Of a stretch of 64,000 bases of DNA, positions 9,430 through 21,500 are shown in pieces (within the stretch, counting starts at the first letter, position 1; every line of letters starts with the position of its first letter). A program made the translations under genes and the position numbers. A model generated the notes under the pieces. It made no database searches, was not told the origin of the DNA, and saw only the letters and a list, made by a program, of their open reading frames with translations. The DNA comes from Polyodon spathula (taxonomy: Eukaryota > Chordata > Actinopteri > Acipenseriformes > Polyodontidae), in contig NC_054559.1 of NCBI RefSeq assembly GCF_017654505.1, positions 17,988,825 through 18,052,824 on the forward strand. Reading direction: 5' to 3'.

Positions 9430-10760
9430 TCCTTAATCAACCCTTATTAATTCCGCTCGCTTCCCTCATTATCCCGGCTCAGAAACGCGTCCCCTGAACT
9501 GTACTGCTGGATTCAACCCCGGGCCCCATTAGCAACCTTCAAGGGAATCAAATAATAGATTGCGCAATTAATTAGTAGTTAGAGACTTAATTGTTCTTAA
9601 TGAGCTGGCGGACCCCCGCCCCCAAAGCGCCTGCTGATGGGTTTGGGAGCCCTGTTAGTCCAGCACTCGCCCCCTGATTAAACCAGCCGGCGCTGGCGGC
9701 TTTGTTTCTTAAATGCACTTTTTTATGCTACCCTGTCAACCCGTCTTTGTCTTAAGAGCCCGGAGCTCAAACAAAGGCAAAACAAACTCTACGTGGGCCG
9801 GAGCAGCTTCATATTCATCCCAGCGACTTCGGCAATGAAAAAACTACCGCAGGACTTGACAAGGCGCTGCAATAACACAGCTACCCCCGTCAGCCATTGT
9901 GAATAGATGATAACACGGCGCTGGCTAAGGCTAAGTTGGAACATCTTAAACAGAGAATGTTTTCTCCACTTGACCGCATTGCTAAATGTGTTCCTAATAA
10001 AGTGTCCCCGTCTCCAATACTCAAAGCATAGATTTATATTACCAGGTGTGTCAGTAGTTTTATCAATTGGTCTGCAGTGCAGGGAACGGTTCTGACACAA
10101 GGATTTTATTTTGAACCCATCGCGCGGATTGTGTGGGTAGCTACTTGGCACAATAAGTGACAATCGTCTAACAACTCGTTTTTGCCTGCCCTGCACTGTC
10201 ACTGCACACCACTTTATCGATGTTATAATTACAGGCTAATAAGAGAGAGATCGGTGTATTCTGTTCTCTCTATGCTAGTTCGTAACAATTGTAAACGTTC
10301 TAACGTCATCAGTAGGAACCAACGAGAGAGCCCTCCTAATTACGCGTCAGGTGACACTGCCTAAAACTCACCCCAGGCTAATTCTCACCCCGTGCATTTT
10401 TAGTCTTATTCTCACCCTCGTAGCTAGAAGTAGCCTAGAGGGGATAAAGGAACTTCAGCTGCACCCAGTACAGTGGTGTAGCGGAGCTGGGGCACATGAC
10501 TCGCGTCTCTCGTACAACTGTCTGATTCAGTCAATAGTCCTTTTGGCGCAACGAAAAGAGCATTAGGCGCAGAGTGGTGGGAGCTTCCGGTCAGTGCAGT
10601 AATTCCAGAGCCGTCAGCCCTCACCTCTCCCAAGCCACAGCTAAGACTAATTGAGGGATTTTCCACTTCATTACACCTGGCGAATTGCGCAGTCACCCCG
10701 CCGCGGTCGTTACTCTCTTTATTTTCCTTTCCTGAATCAGAATATTTAGTTTCCAACTTT
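9430..10760. promoter_or_regulatory. Candidate conserved non-coding region downstream of RAX2
   Basis: This stretch is complex and free of visible repeats. It is rich in homeodomain-type cores: caattaattagtag near 9570, gacttaattgttc near 9587, ctaattacgc near 10336, gctaattctc near 10378, actaattgag near 10647. It also has OTX/CRX-like gattaa (9677). It lies 3.5-5 kb beyond the 3' end of RAX2 in a gene-free interval, as expected for a developmental enhancer. Conservation cannot be measured from one sequence. Confidence 0.3.
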
Positions 10761-11047
10761 TCAAAAGTGTAATGCAGTCCTTCCCAGTGACTGTTCGCTA
10801 TGCGCGGTATGTGTTTGATCTCCCGTGCGTAAATTATCTATTATATATAATTAAATACAACGCCGCAGTAATCCATGTAGCTAATATAGAATAGCATAGT
10901 AAAGGTATATAATAACCTGTGGTGAAGGTATATCTAAATAGCATGGCCAACTACATCATAAGTCGATTGTTTTGATTTATTTGCACGTTTTTATGATGTT
11001 AAATATAGGTAAATATTTGCTGTAAATGCTTTGAACATATGTCTATA

Positions 11048-11222
11048 AGCAGGAGTGGCGGTAAGACTCCCATTGCATAACGGTTTGATCCACTTCTGGT
11101 TTTACTATGAGTTTATTAAGACACACCTGAGTGTGTTCCTTGTATACTGTGGCTAATCAAGCTCATAGTAAAATCTGGAATGGGTGGAACTGCTATGCAA
11201 TAGGAGTCTTATTTCCATCCCT
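11048..11222. mobile_element. Foldback MITE copy C, complete
   Basis: The left end (gtaagactcccattgcataa) and the right end (tatgcaataggagtcttatt, tccatccctg) are inverted complements. The interior has ggttttactatgagtttatt against aagctcatagtaaaatctgg. It is about 175 bp, like copy A. Confidence 0.75.
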
Positions 11223-11904
11223 GATGAGTGTCTGATTAAACACAAAGCGGTTCGCAGAACTGTTTTCAGGACTCTTTTTTGAAAAGCGTTTAAGAAAATG
11301 GTTTTTAGGTTAAAGAGTTTAATCAACGCTTGCAAAATTTTAAATAAGATTCAAACCCTCTCTAAAACGGACGAAAGGGATTCGAGAACGTAAACGTGAT
11401 TTTATTTAATCAAAATGGGTTTAAAAAAAAACATTTTGAAGTGTCCTTGCACACAGATTACTGTGCCTACTGATTTGAACCAGTGTATTTTGGAGCGCTG
11501 GCCATCAAGCTGATTTCCCCAGCTAAGATTAAGCAGAACCCCCCCCCACTAACAAGTAAAATGTGTCAAAGTACAGCACTTGTCAAGTAATACAATTAAG
11601 ACTAGTCCCTCGCCATATTCTTTATCCTCCCCTAAAGCTGTTTGTGTGTGTGGTGATTGTCATGGGGGGTATAAAAGCAACACCAGGTTGGAGTTTGCTG
11701 GTAAATCGAGGGGGTTCCCCCAAAGCTCCATCTGTCTCAGAGCAGAGTTCACACGCTGCTAATGTAATTATTGAGAGCAAACTGCGTGGAACATGTGCTC
11801 CAGTGGCCAGGCCTGGGGGCAATTACCCAGCTGGCAGCCCCACTCTGAAGGCCTCCCGCCAAGGCACTGACTGACTGGAGTGCTCATCTTCCTAACAGCC
11901 TGGC

Positions 11905-11906
<2 letters not shown>

Positions 11907-11964
<58 letters not shown>
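11907..11964. repeat. (GA)n microsatellite
   Basis: An uninterrupted ga dinucleotide run of about 58 bases. Confidence 0.95.
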
Positions 11965-11968
<4 letters not shown>

Positions 11969-14213
11969 TTGAACATTCGGCTTTGAATAGTGTAGGACAA
12001 TTTAAAGGGACGCTTTCATCCCCTACCTGTTTAATGCACTGTTTTGCGCGTACTGCCTGATTCTCTACTGTTTTCTGCCTAGATCATTATTTGCAGTGCT
12101 CACAAGCTAATCCAGCAAAATGTATTCTGAAAATATACAAATGCTGCACACTGAAGCCCAAATGTTGAAGCCTTGTGCATGGAAGCCTGTGCAACGCTAA
12201 TGTTCTTCCCCACAGTCCGCTTTCAGGAGTCTTTTCAGAAGCAATGTATAGTCCCAGGCTGCCGTCGCAGCATCGCTGGACCTGGCACTGTGTCCAGCTG
12301 GCACCAGCCCCTCCTGGGTGTGGACTGGCGACCCAGTGCACTGCCAGCGAGCGTCTTGACCACAATGCATGCACGCTAATGCAGTGGTATTGCAAAGTTA
12401 TCCCATTGCTCTTTCTCAAACTTGTCTGTAAGTAAATGCGCTAGTGAGGAGGTTGATTGTGTGCAATGGGACCATCACAGCTCCAAAGCTAGTCAGGGCT
12501 GAAACAAGCCGGGCCCATTTAGAGTTGCAAGAACCAAGCCGTTGAGACAGAGATTAAACTAGACTTTTATTTTGTAATGTTCCCAACCTTTTCCAGAATG
12601 TGGAAGACAACATCTCAGTAGAACTACAAGAAAATAAAACCAAAAAAAAAAAAAAAAAAACACATTAATATAATCGTATCTGTACACAAACTCGGAAAAA
12701 ATAGATTCCCTTTCCAGATCTCCATTGTAATGTACTTTTTAGTTTTTCTTTATTGCATGATCCTTTAGTTTAGCATTGGTCCGGTCTGTTCAATGCTCCT
12801 CCCAGTACCTTAACCATGCCCTTCATTGGTCCAATACAGATTGTGAGTGAAGGGGCGGGGGCGGGGGGGGGCAAACGAATCCCTTTGCGAAAGAGAAACT
12901 AACGATCGAGACGGGGTTTGAAAGGCATCGTGTGCTGATCTGCAATAGAGCAGGGACGCCACTGCAGTCAGTCAGCAAAGGACTGGGGGATGACCGGAAA
13001 AACCCAAACAGTGTCACCACCATAGGGGCACCTATTCTTAAAAAATATAAACAGAATACACTTTACAGGTGATCAGATTTATTAATGAACATGTTGTGGT
13101 CAGACAGGAGTAACAGGGACCATAGTGAGCGAATGATGATCACTCGTCATTCTAGTCTACACTTGTGCTATAACCCTGGAACAATGTAACACTGCGAAAC
13201 ACTTTGTAAACTCTAGTTTCCTTTTCTAGTCGTAGAATGAAGCTAGTGAGGTACAATTCTTGTAACCTTCTAAATAAGTTATAAAGTTAAGAGTTCCTTC
13301 TGTTTACATTGAAACACCACAGAAATAAAATAACCAAGCAGCTCACACATCTTCCCCACTCTGCCCTGTCTAGATTCTTGTCCTGCTGTCTATGGTAGAC
13401 CATTGAAATCAAAGTTTAATTTATCCTTTGGTAGGTTTGCCCAACCCTTAGCTGCACTTAAGACAGAAGCCATAAACAATCACTACAGCAAAAGGTACAG
13501 ATCTAGACCTAATGGCAAATCTAGCCTTTTAATGAGGCCCTTTTAAGAGTAAAGATACAATCTAAATGTGTCTTAGGGAGTAGAACACAAGTGCATCAAT
13601 TCAGAGTTTAAAAGGGCAACGAGCAAACTGCTGGTGGGGTCCACTTTTTTCCTCACCCCTGTTCTTTATAGCTCTTGGGGAGTGGGGACCAATATATTTC
13701 TTTCCCCCCCATGTATCAAATGGACTGTTCCCAGACTACCAGCTTTTTTTTTTTGGAGACTGTATCATTTGCATGTACATTCATAGCAGAGCAGAGCTGA
13801 AATCAGATGATTGCATTGATTCAGAAGCCCAGTTAATTCACAGGAATCCACAGCCTTTATATACATCGCTTTTGGCTTTTTAAGTCTCTTTAACCCCTTA
13901 ACCGCAGAACATCTAACACAGTTGTCTCTCCGGGAGCTGGCTTCAAACAGCATCAAGATGCAATTCCTTAGGCATTTAGGGAGTAGCTCTAAAGAGATGC
14001 TGTCTAATTCCAGAGCACAGCTGCCCTAATGCGGAGGATTGTCTGAACGGCTGTCCCTTGTGTGTAACTTTTCTTACATTGGTAGACGATTCCAGAGGGG
14101 GAGGAGGGGGGACAAAAAGTATTTTTCTCTTATAAATTGCTTAACATTTTTATTTCAACATCATTTGATCATTTTTTTAATTAATAATATTATTATTATA
14201 ATTTTGTATTGTT

Positions 14214-14219
14214 TTTATT
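14214..14219 (-). terminator. Candidate poly(A) signal of RAX2
   Basis: tttatt on the plus strand reads AATAAA on the minus strand, about 66 bases past the RAX2 stop codon, within AT-rich sequence. Further signals may lie downstream. Confidence 0.4.
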
Positions 14220-14284
14220 AATTGTATTTGTTTAAAACAAACAAACAAACAGTTTTGTCTGTTTTAACCCTTCTGTCAGGTCAG

Positions 14285-17200
14285 TCAGATGGGCAGCCAG
14301 GTTTTGTCCATGGACTGAATGTGTTCCTTGGCTTTCATCCGCAGGGCAGCGATACTGGAGCTGCGCTGGTCCACGTCCTCCAGTGGATACTTGTCCACGA
14401 AGGTGGTGGAGCACTGGTAGGGTGGGGGTGCCATCTGTTGCATGCCCTGCGCCATGGATGGGGGGGTGTTGAGGTAGGGGTGGCTGGGGTACCCCGGCTG
14501 CATGCCCTGCGGGGGGCCCATGAACCCAGGGATGCTGTGCACTGGGGTGGCGCTGGACAGGGGCGAGGTGAGCCAGGGGTCCAGAGGCAGGGAGTTGCTT
14601 GTGGGGCCCATGTTGGCGGACATGGGTGGCCGGTTGAAGGACAGCATGGGTGAGTCATGCAGCTTCATGGTGCTGGCGTCCATCTTCTCCTGCCGACGCC
14701 ACTTGGCACGGCGATTCTGGAACCACACCTGCAAAGGGAGGGTAGGAAAGCGAGGGTTAGAATAGCACTGTTGTGGAATGAAGGGAGGGCTGTGCTGTAT
14801 GAATATGAGATATATTTTAGCTAGACTCTTACACCTCATTTCTGTGCATCACTCAACCCGGGTTGAAACTGTGCTGCCCCTGATACTGCGTTTCCATCTT
14901 CGTTTAGCCGACCCGCATTGGCTGCCAATCAGAGCTGCCCTTGATTATTTTTATTTTTTTCTGACCCCTCCCTCAGTATTTGACTGACCAATCAAGTGAC
15001 GAGTGGGCGTAAACATTTAATCCACATCTGGGGTGAGCAGGTCTCTCTGTGCTTTAATATTCTGATATGTTTTTTTTTTTTAAAGTAACGGAAAGCTCAG
15101 AAGAATTGTTAGGACTAGCAGAAGCAAAGCAATAGCGTCCATCTTTTCAGTTTAGCAGCAAGGCATGCTGGGAAGAAAATGCAACATCCATCGCATTGCA
15201 TGGAAAGTCAGGGAGACCATCAATGGGTGTTCAGGGGGAATGCGGGAGAACCCGGATCAGTTTGGATTTGAGCTCACTCCATGGTCATGGAAACGAGGTA
15301 TCTTTGTGGTACACTTCCAACCACTCCTGATGCTCCTCACCTGGACGCGGACCTCGGGCAGGTTGACCTTGGCAGCGAGCTCCTCGCGGCTGTACACGTC
15401 GGGGTAGTGTGACTTCTCGAAGGCGCGCTCCAGCTCGTGCAGCTGGTACGTGGTGAAGGTGGTGCGGTTGCGCCGGTGCTTCTTCTTGGGCTGCTCCTCC
15501 TCCTCCAGCAGCTCGGGAGACTTCCCGTCGCTCTCCACGCCCTTCCGCAGCTCGCTCAGCTCCCCCTCGCACTTTTCGGAAAACAGGCCGGAGTCTGGGA
15601 TGGAGATCCCACAAAAGTACAAGGTTAGCTCATGTGAATGCAATAATATATGGAGTTTAAAACTGTGTACTTGCTGCATACTTCCATATTAGAATGCATA
15701 AGATTGCAAACTTTAGAGTCTTGGTGGGGGGTTAATTGGTTCAATTAAACAATTTAGAACAGGGCTGGAACAAAGACGAGGAGTGGAATAACCCTCTAGG
15801 TCAGAGAGATTTGTCCCCATAGCTTTTTTGTGGATTCCTTATTAACAAGGACTTCATGGACAAGACAATAAAAATGCAAACAGGGTTTACAGCACAAAGC
15901 AGTGGTAGAATGTGCAGAATATGCAGTACAAATCCAGGCCAGGTACAGACTAACAAGTGAAAAATCCAGCCTGGGGCGGGACAGTGTCTTACAAGTTTAA
16001 TGGCTTTCCCTTTTGTGTGGAAATGTCAGGACCCTGCCTAGTGTGTCCCACCTCTTCAAGTCTGTCTGCAACTTGATATCTGCTGCCCATTCACAAAAAG
16101 ACAAAAATACTCTAACTAATGAGGGCAGGGTTTTTAGACTGGCTGGCGTTCCTCTCGTTAAGGGATCCGTGCAAAGCCGCTGCAGACCCAGCGGTTGCTA
16201 CAAGTGCCGTCAGGCTGTGACACCAGGACAAAGGCAAAGGTCAACCAGGACTAATGATGCTGCTTCCTGACCTATCAGTCTGTCTGAACTCCTGACTGGG
16301 GGATTAGGAACCTGGCACCCTGGCCTGTGTTAAACACAAGGGCAGGCTCCAGGGTCCTGTCAAACTCCTGACCCCTGACCCCCTCCAGGCAGAAAAGAAA
16401 GTTTATCAGCTATCTCCTGATTGAGTAAGTTTACAAGGTAGCAGCACTGACAGACACAGTAGCAGATAGCAGATATCAATGGCTTTGGAGAAGCACGCAA
16501 AGGCACCAGTGCCACCTCTCTTTAAAAGCTCTGTGGCAGTGTTACAAGCTCGGTGTAATATATTGTAATGAAAGCATAGCAGGTTACCTTTAAAAAGGGG
16601 TCAAAGCACAGTCAAGAATGATTCAAGAATGTGAATGCATGTGATGTGCGGGGAAGCATGGGAGAACAGAGTGAATTGTAATCTTTAGATTTGCATTTAC
16701 GCTGAAGTGCTCCTTTTATAGCAAGGGCAGCAAAAAGTGCATTGAAGTGCTGCAGCTGCAATCCATTATACACGTGTGTAAAGCAACAGGAACTCAGTTT
16801 AACTCCCCTTAATTTATCACCGTATTTTTGCTCTGTATGTGTAAGCTCCTGAGATCTACCAAGGTCACCATCAATCCAAGAACTCGCCAAGCTTCGCATC
16901 GGAGGCCTGACCAGAACACAATCCAACAAGCAGTGGTCAGACGCAACATTGAAAGATCACGAGACCTGCCTATATCAAGATTCAAGAATCTACAAGGGCT
17001 GACCCTGCTTAGCATCTGAGATCTACCAAGATCGCAATCCCCATAAAACCCTAGACCAGCTCCATCAATACCACACTGGAACATCTAATCAACCAGCCAG
17101 TGGGCTGGGCGCTATGCAACCTGGAGATCAGCAGATCAAGGGGCTTTCTCAAGTCCTTACCATGGAAGGCTGCATGATCAGAGTGGTCCCTGAGGGAGGA

Positions 17201-17449
17201 GAGGTGTCCGTAGGGGTTGGTGGGGTCTGGTTTCCCCAGGTCGCCCAGACTTTCCATGCCCGATTTGTGGGTCCCCGGGCCCCCAGGGTTCAGGAGGGGG
17301 TCGTGGTCCTTGCTGAAGCCCAGGATGACATCAATACTGTGGACACGCCCTCCCAATGCCACTCCTCCACCCTTCACCATCTCGTGAAAGTTTCCAGGCG
17401 AGAGACAGCTGTCATCCACCATGCTCATGGAATCCAGCGACAAATGCAT
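14285..17449 (-). CDS. RAX2: Retinal homeobox protein Rax2 (Rx1/Rx2-type)
   Basis: Paired-like homeodomain transcription factor of eye-field, retinal progenitor and photoreceptor programmes. Three minus-strand exons: 17161-17449 (start), 15341-15594 and 14285-14728 (stop). Junctions are canonical, splice phases agree (G|AC, then phase 0), and the product is 328 aa, the usual length of fish Rx1/Rx2. Seen in order: [14 protein letters not shown]-terminus; octapeptide HSIDVILGF at 37-45; acidic linker; homeodomain at about 136-195 with [20 protein letters not shown] and [11 protein letters not shown], Gln at homeodomain position 50; C-terminal OAR motif [12 protein letters not shown] at about 306-317. 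The exon break inside helix 3 (VRVQ/VWFQ) is typical of Rax. The start is the ATG at 17449, whose peptide matches the Rx N-terminus. RAX2 rather than RAX is chosen because ZFR2, ATCAY and NMRK2 are next door. Confidence 0.95.
14880..14955 (+). mobile_element. Possible L2-like LINE remnant in RAX2 intron 2
   Basis: One frame reads [14 protein letters not shown], resembling the LHWLPVRxRIDFK motif near the C-terminus of L2-type reverse transcriptases. The match is short and may be chance. Confidence 0.25.
16838..17036 (-). mobile_element. 5S rRNA-like SINE sequence in RAX2 intron 1
   Basis: On the minus strand, bases 17023 to about 16996 read gatgctaagcagggtcagcc, close to the 5S rRNA internal promoter (GAAGCTAAGCAGGGTCGGGCC). 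It continues with gattcttgaatcttgat. A second diverged block ends near 16838 (gagttcttggattgatggtg then ctcaggagcttacac), resembling the 5S part GTACTTGGATGGGAGACC...CAGGTGCTGTAAGC. Both blocks are flanked by ctgagatctaccaag on the plus strand, 168 bp apart. A degenerate 5S-headed SINE (SINE3 type) fits best. Confidence 0.5.
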
Positions 17450-17484
17450 TCGAACACTAGGATTCAAACAATCTTCCAGCCCGG

Positions 17485-17486
<2 letters not shown>

Positions 17487-17581
<95 letters not shown>

Positions 17582-17586
17582 ATATT
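17487..17586. repeat. (TA)n microsatellite just upstream of RAX2
   Basis: About 100 bases of TA dinucleotide with one interruption (tatta) near 17570. It starts 37 bases upstream of the RAX2 start codon. Confidence 0.95.
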
Positions 17587-17589
17587 TGC

Positions 17590-20500
17590 TCAAAAGAGCA
17601 ATATCTAAATTTATATTAAGAAAAATCTTCTATTTTTTTTTTTTTCAATTGCAGAATATTATCTAATAGTGTTTTTGTTTTTTTTTTCAATGCCTTGTAG
17701 TACCAGCAGAATCTGCAACAGAATAAAAAACATATTCACTGTATTTTACACCATCATCTTCACATGCACAGGACAGCATGGTGCTCTCATGAGTTCTCTA
17801 CACTTGGGATTGCTATAGAATATTCTAACAGCAGTTTAGCATTGGAAAGATCAGCCAGGTTTATCTACAGTAAAATAATAGAGTGAATTCATATTGTAAT
17901 CATGATGAGAAAAAACATGGTAAACCATAACAGTTTGATCAATCGTTTTAACTTGCACCAGTGCAGTGAAAATGTTATCAGTTATTGGGTCATCCTGGGT
18001 TTTTTGGGGGTGTTTTTTTTTTTTTTTGTTAGAGAATCCAACTGCGTCCAACTGCGTCGGTTTCTTTAAAACCTTCTAGTCCACTGCAGGCTCTTATAAA
18101 CGGCCTGTATAGAGCAGAGAGAGGCTCTCGCGCTCACCGGACTGTAAAACAAATCGATAATGAATTTAAAAACGCTTAAAAAAATAAACTGGGCTTTTTC
18201 AATTAAAATTAAAATGCTCCTGTCCACAGTAAGACGCAGTGATTGTAATCTCGTGATCATGTTTTCCTGTTTGTGTTAGGTTATTATTAGTATGTATGTA
18301 TTTAATTATTATATTTTGTTTGCATTTATATTGATGTCTCATAAATAAATTAATACAAACCTCCAACAATTATTATTGCCAGCAATTCGATAAATATGAA
18401 GCTAACAAGCTACGATCCCCTTTATTACATTGTATTAATAAAATACATTAAAAGCAACCATTGACTAATAGGAGGACTATATGAATGTATTATTAATAAA
18501 AATAGATTAATTTCCAATAACTAGCGAACAGATATCCCGGCAAAAGGGGCAATCACCCGAAGATTGTAAAAAGTAATTGCGTATTGATGTCAGTAATCTG
18601 GTTGTAATTTCATATAAACTTCCGTTGCTTTTTTTTTTTTTAATGGTTCGTTACAAATGTTGAAAAACTGGCCGGAAACGTTTACTTTTCAATGCGTTTC
18701 TGTAACACTGGCACATAATCAAATAGAAATACAAGTTTGAAGAATCTATGGAGAACGATACTTAAATAATTAAGTGTTTTATTTTTCTTTTATGGAGCTG
18801 GTTCCATAATTAATTGATGGTTCTTATTTGGAACCCTAATAAGTAAGGGTTCCGAATATGAACCACGTGGTAATTCTGCCAGGCACAATATTTCTGTATA
18901 CTCAGGGACAGCGTGTTGGAAAGCGGGACATTTTATCTCAAGTCCAAATATTATTGGATGAATGCAACAGGCTGGTTAATTCCATTATCAAAATGCTTAA
19001 CAAGTAACTAACTTAGCATTAACGCTGTTAACAAGTTAAACGAATTGTAGCCCAGTATAACAATATAGCAGGTCAAATCCCTTATTGCACGCATTAGAAA
19101 TACATTAGTCCGAGGTGCAGCCTCGTAAGACAATTACACGCTAATGATCTTTCCGTTTGTGGAGCTAATTTGGAAAATCTGCTTTGAAGTTCTCTGAAAT
19201 ATTGTAGGTCTGGCTGCGCTAAGCTTTTGCAAAAGTAAAAAAAAAAAAAGCCTTCTGCGTGTTAAATGATGGGCCGGTTCATTTAAATTAGTACCAGTCT
19301 ATCAGAATAACAAATGCACAGACTGGCCCTGATCCGAAATAATAAACAGCATCTCCGGCAGGCGTTTTCCAGTCCTTGCTGGTGCAATATTTGGAAGAGC
19401 GAGGTTTAACATCACGGGATATATGCTTGAATACCGGCATTATCAAGTTATGTGCATTATTATACATTTAGAGAACTGGACAAGCGTTGAAAATAAAGAT
19501 ACATCGACAAACCAAGCTATAGGCGAAGAGTTTACTGGAGTTTACGTCTTCACAGGATTATTTATTTATTTAATTTATTTATTTATTATTATTATTATGC
19601 GCTCCAAAAAAGTGTGTCAACATTATTTTTAGAGTGCAGAATTGTTACTACCATATCTTCATAAGAAATATATTTGACATTCATTTTTGGGCATCCTGTC
19701 TTATCTGTAGAAGTGTTTTGCAGCGCCATAATTAAAACATATGAAATGCATAATTGTTACATGGCGTCGCATTCTTATTTGCAAAATTAACTAATCGTTT
19801 ATTTAATGCTGTTTAAAGATTACTGCGTTTCCACAAAGAATACAAAAATACAAAGAAAAAAAAACGCGTTATGACTGTAGAACATTCATCGCCGATTATA
19901 AATGATTTTATATCATTTATAATTATCCGCTTTTGGAAATTAAAGTATTACAAACATGTCTAAGTATTTATGACCATGTGCACGTCTGTTAAATATTTTA
20001 CAATTTATTTTTTGTGACGTTTCTGTTCAGAATCGAAACGTGCGCTAAACAAGTTTACTTATTTCATGGATAACTATAAAACAGTCATTGCTGGTATATA
20101 ATACTGAATCGTATAAAATCCAAAGGCTTACGTTTCGACTGACGTTTTAACATTTCTGTATGGTTATGTATGCAGTTACGCACAAATTACTAGCACACCC
20201 GTGTTTGAATTTGAGTTAAACTTTCACAGAAATTGCAGTCCGGATTAAACAATTAACCTCAAGCAAAGTTATGCGTTAAAAACTCAGATCCTGCGAGTTT
20301 AAACACGTTACACCCTAGAACCAACTTTAATATAAGTTTGAAAAAAGTGTCATTTGAAAAAAATAATTCCCTCGTTTGTTTTGTCTTTGTCTGTTCTGTA
20401 TTGTCTTCTGTGATGATGCCTACAAAACGCTCTTCTGTAACAGTGCTGTATACCTGTCAACTATTCCCCAAAATCAAAAACCTTCATAGATAAGCGCATT

Positions 20501-21000
20501 GATAAATAAATACACAAATAAACAAATAGTTATTTAACCTGCTTAGCTACTTCGCTAACGTTTTAATCTATGGCGCCACCTTCTCTATCAATGCAAACAA
20601 CAGCACCTTACAATCATTTTCCAAACAATCGTACAAAGCCGCGGGTCTGTAAATAAATACTAAATCATAATATTTAAACTGAAATACCACCCACTAGAAA
20701 AAACCAAAACACACGAGTTTAATACGAAACAAATTACTGCACCTCAGGGTGTGGAACTTCGGTTCTCTCGCTTGTTGCGTACTCTTTCCACGGCAGTATT
20801 CCCACTTGTTTTGACACAACACTGGCCCCAAACTCTCTGTGGTTTTTATTTGTTTTGTTTTTTTTCTCCACACTTTGTTGCTGGAAGTCAAGTTAGTTTT
20901 AAGATTCCCCCGGGGTGTGCCTGTGTATTTCCTTTCAGTCGCTCTAGCGTCAAGAAAGCAATTTATTATAATAACAATAATACGAGACCCAGAAGGTTTT
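17590..21000. other. Gene-free region upstream of RAX2
   Basis: No exon is recognised on either strand. The region is AT-rich with many TAAT cores (for example taattaattgatgg near 18809, gttaattccattatc near 18976, ctaatgatctttcc near 19141 and tttaaattagtacc near 19281). It would be the natural place for RAX2 enhancers. No repeat family dominates it. Confidence 0.4.
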
Positions 21001-21500
21001 NNNNNNNNNNNNNNNNNNNNNNNNNNNNNNNNNNNNNNNNNNNNNNNNNNNNNNNNNNNNNNNNNNNNNNNNNNNNNNNNNNNNNNNNNNNNNNNNNNNN
21101 NNNNNNNNNNNNNNNNNNNNNNNNNNNNNNNNNNNNNNNNNNNNNNNNNNNNNNNNNNNNNNNNNNNNNNNNNNNNNNNNNNNNNNNNNNNNNNNNNNNN
21201 NNNNNNNNNNNNNNNNNNNNNNNNNNNNNNNNNNNNNNNNNNNNNNNNNNNNNNNNNNNNNNNNNNNNNNNNNNNNNNNNNNNNNNNNNNNNNNNNNNNN
21301 NNNNNNNNNNNNNNNNNNNNNNNNNNNNNNNNNNNNNNNNNNNNNNNNNNNNNNNNNNNNNNNNNNNNNNNNNNNNNNNNNNNNNNNNNNNNNNNNNNNN
21401 NNNNNNNNNNNNNNNNNNNNNNNNNNNNNNNNNNNNNNNNNNNNNNNNNNNNNNNNNNNNNNNNNNNNNNNNNNNNNNNNNNNNNNNNNNNNNNNNNNNN
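21001..21500. other. Assembly gap (500 N)
   Basis: Exactly 500 N characters, a scaffold gap of conventional size; the true length is unknown. Open frames drawn across it are meaningless. Confidence 1.

Larger units (their letters stand above)
10760..13950. other. Intergenic, no gene seen
   Basis: The interval holds foldback MITE copy C, a GA microsatellite, and A runs at about 12642-12660. Short open frames have no family resemblance. Confidence 0.5.

Noticed and set aside
14222..14653. Plus-strand Gly/Val-rich open frame
   Set aside because: Antisense shadow of RAX2 exon 3.
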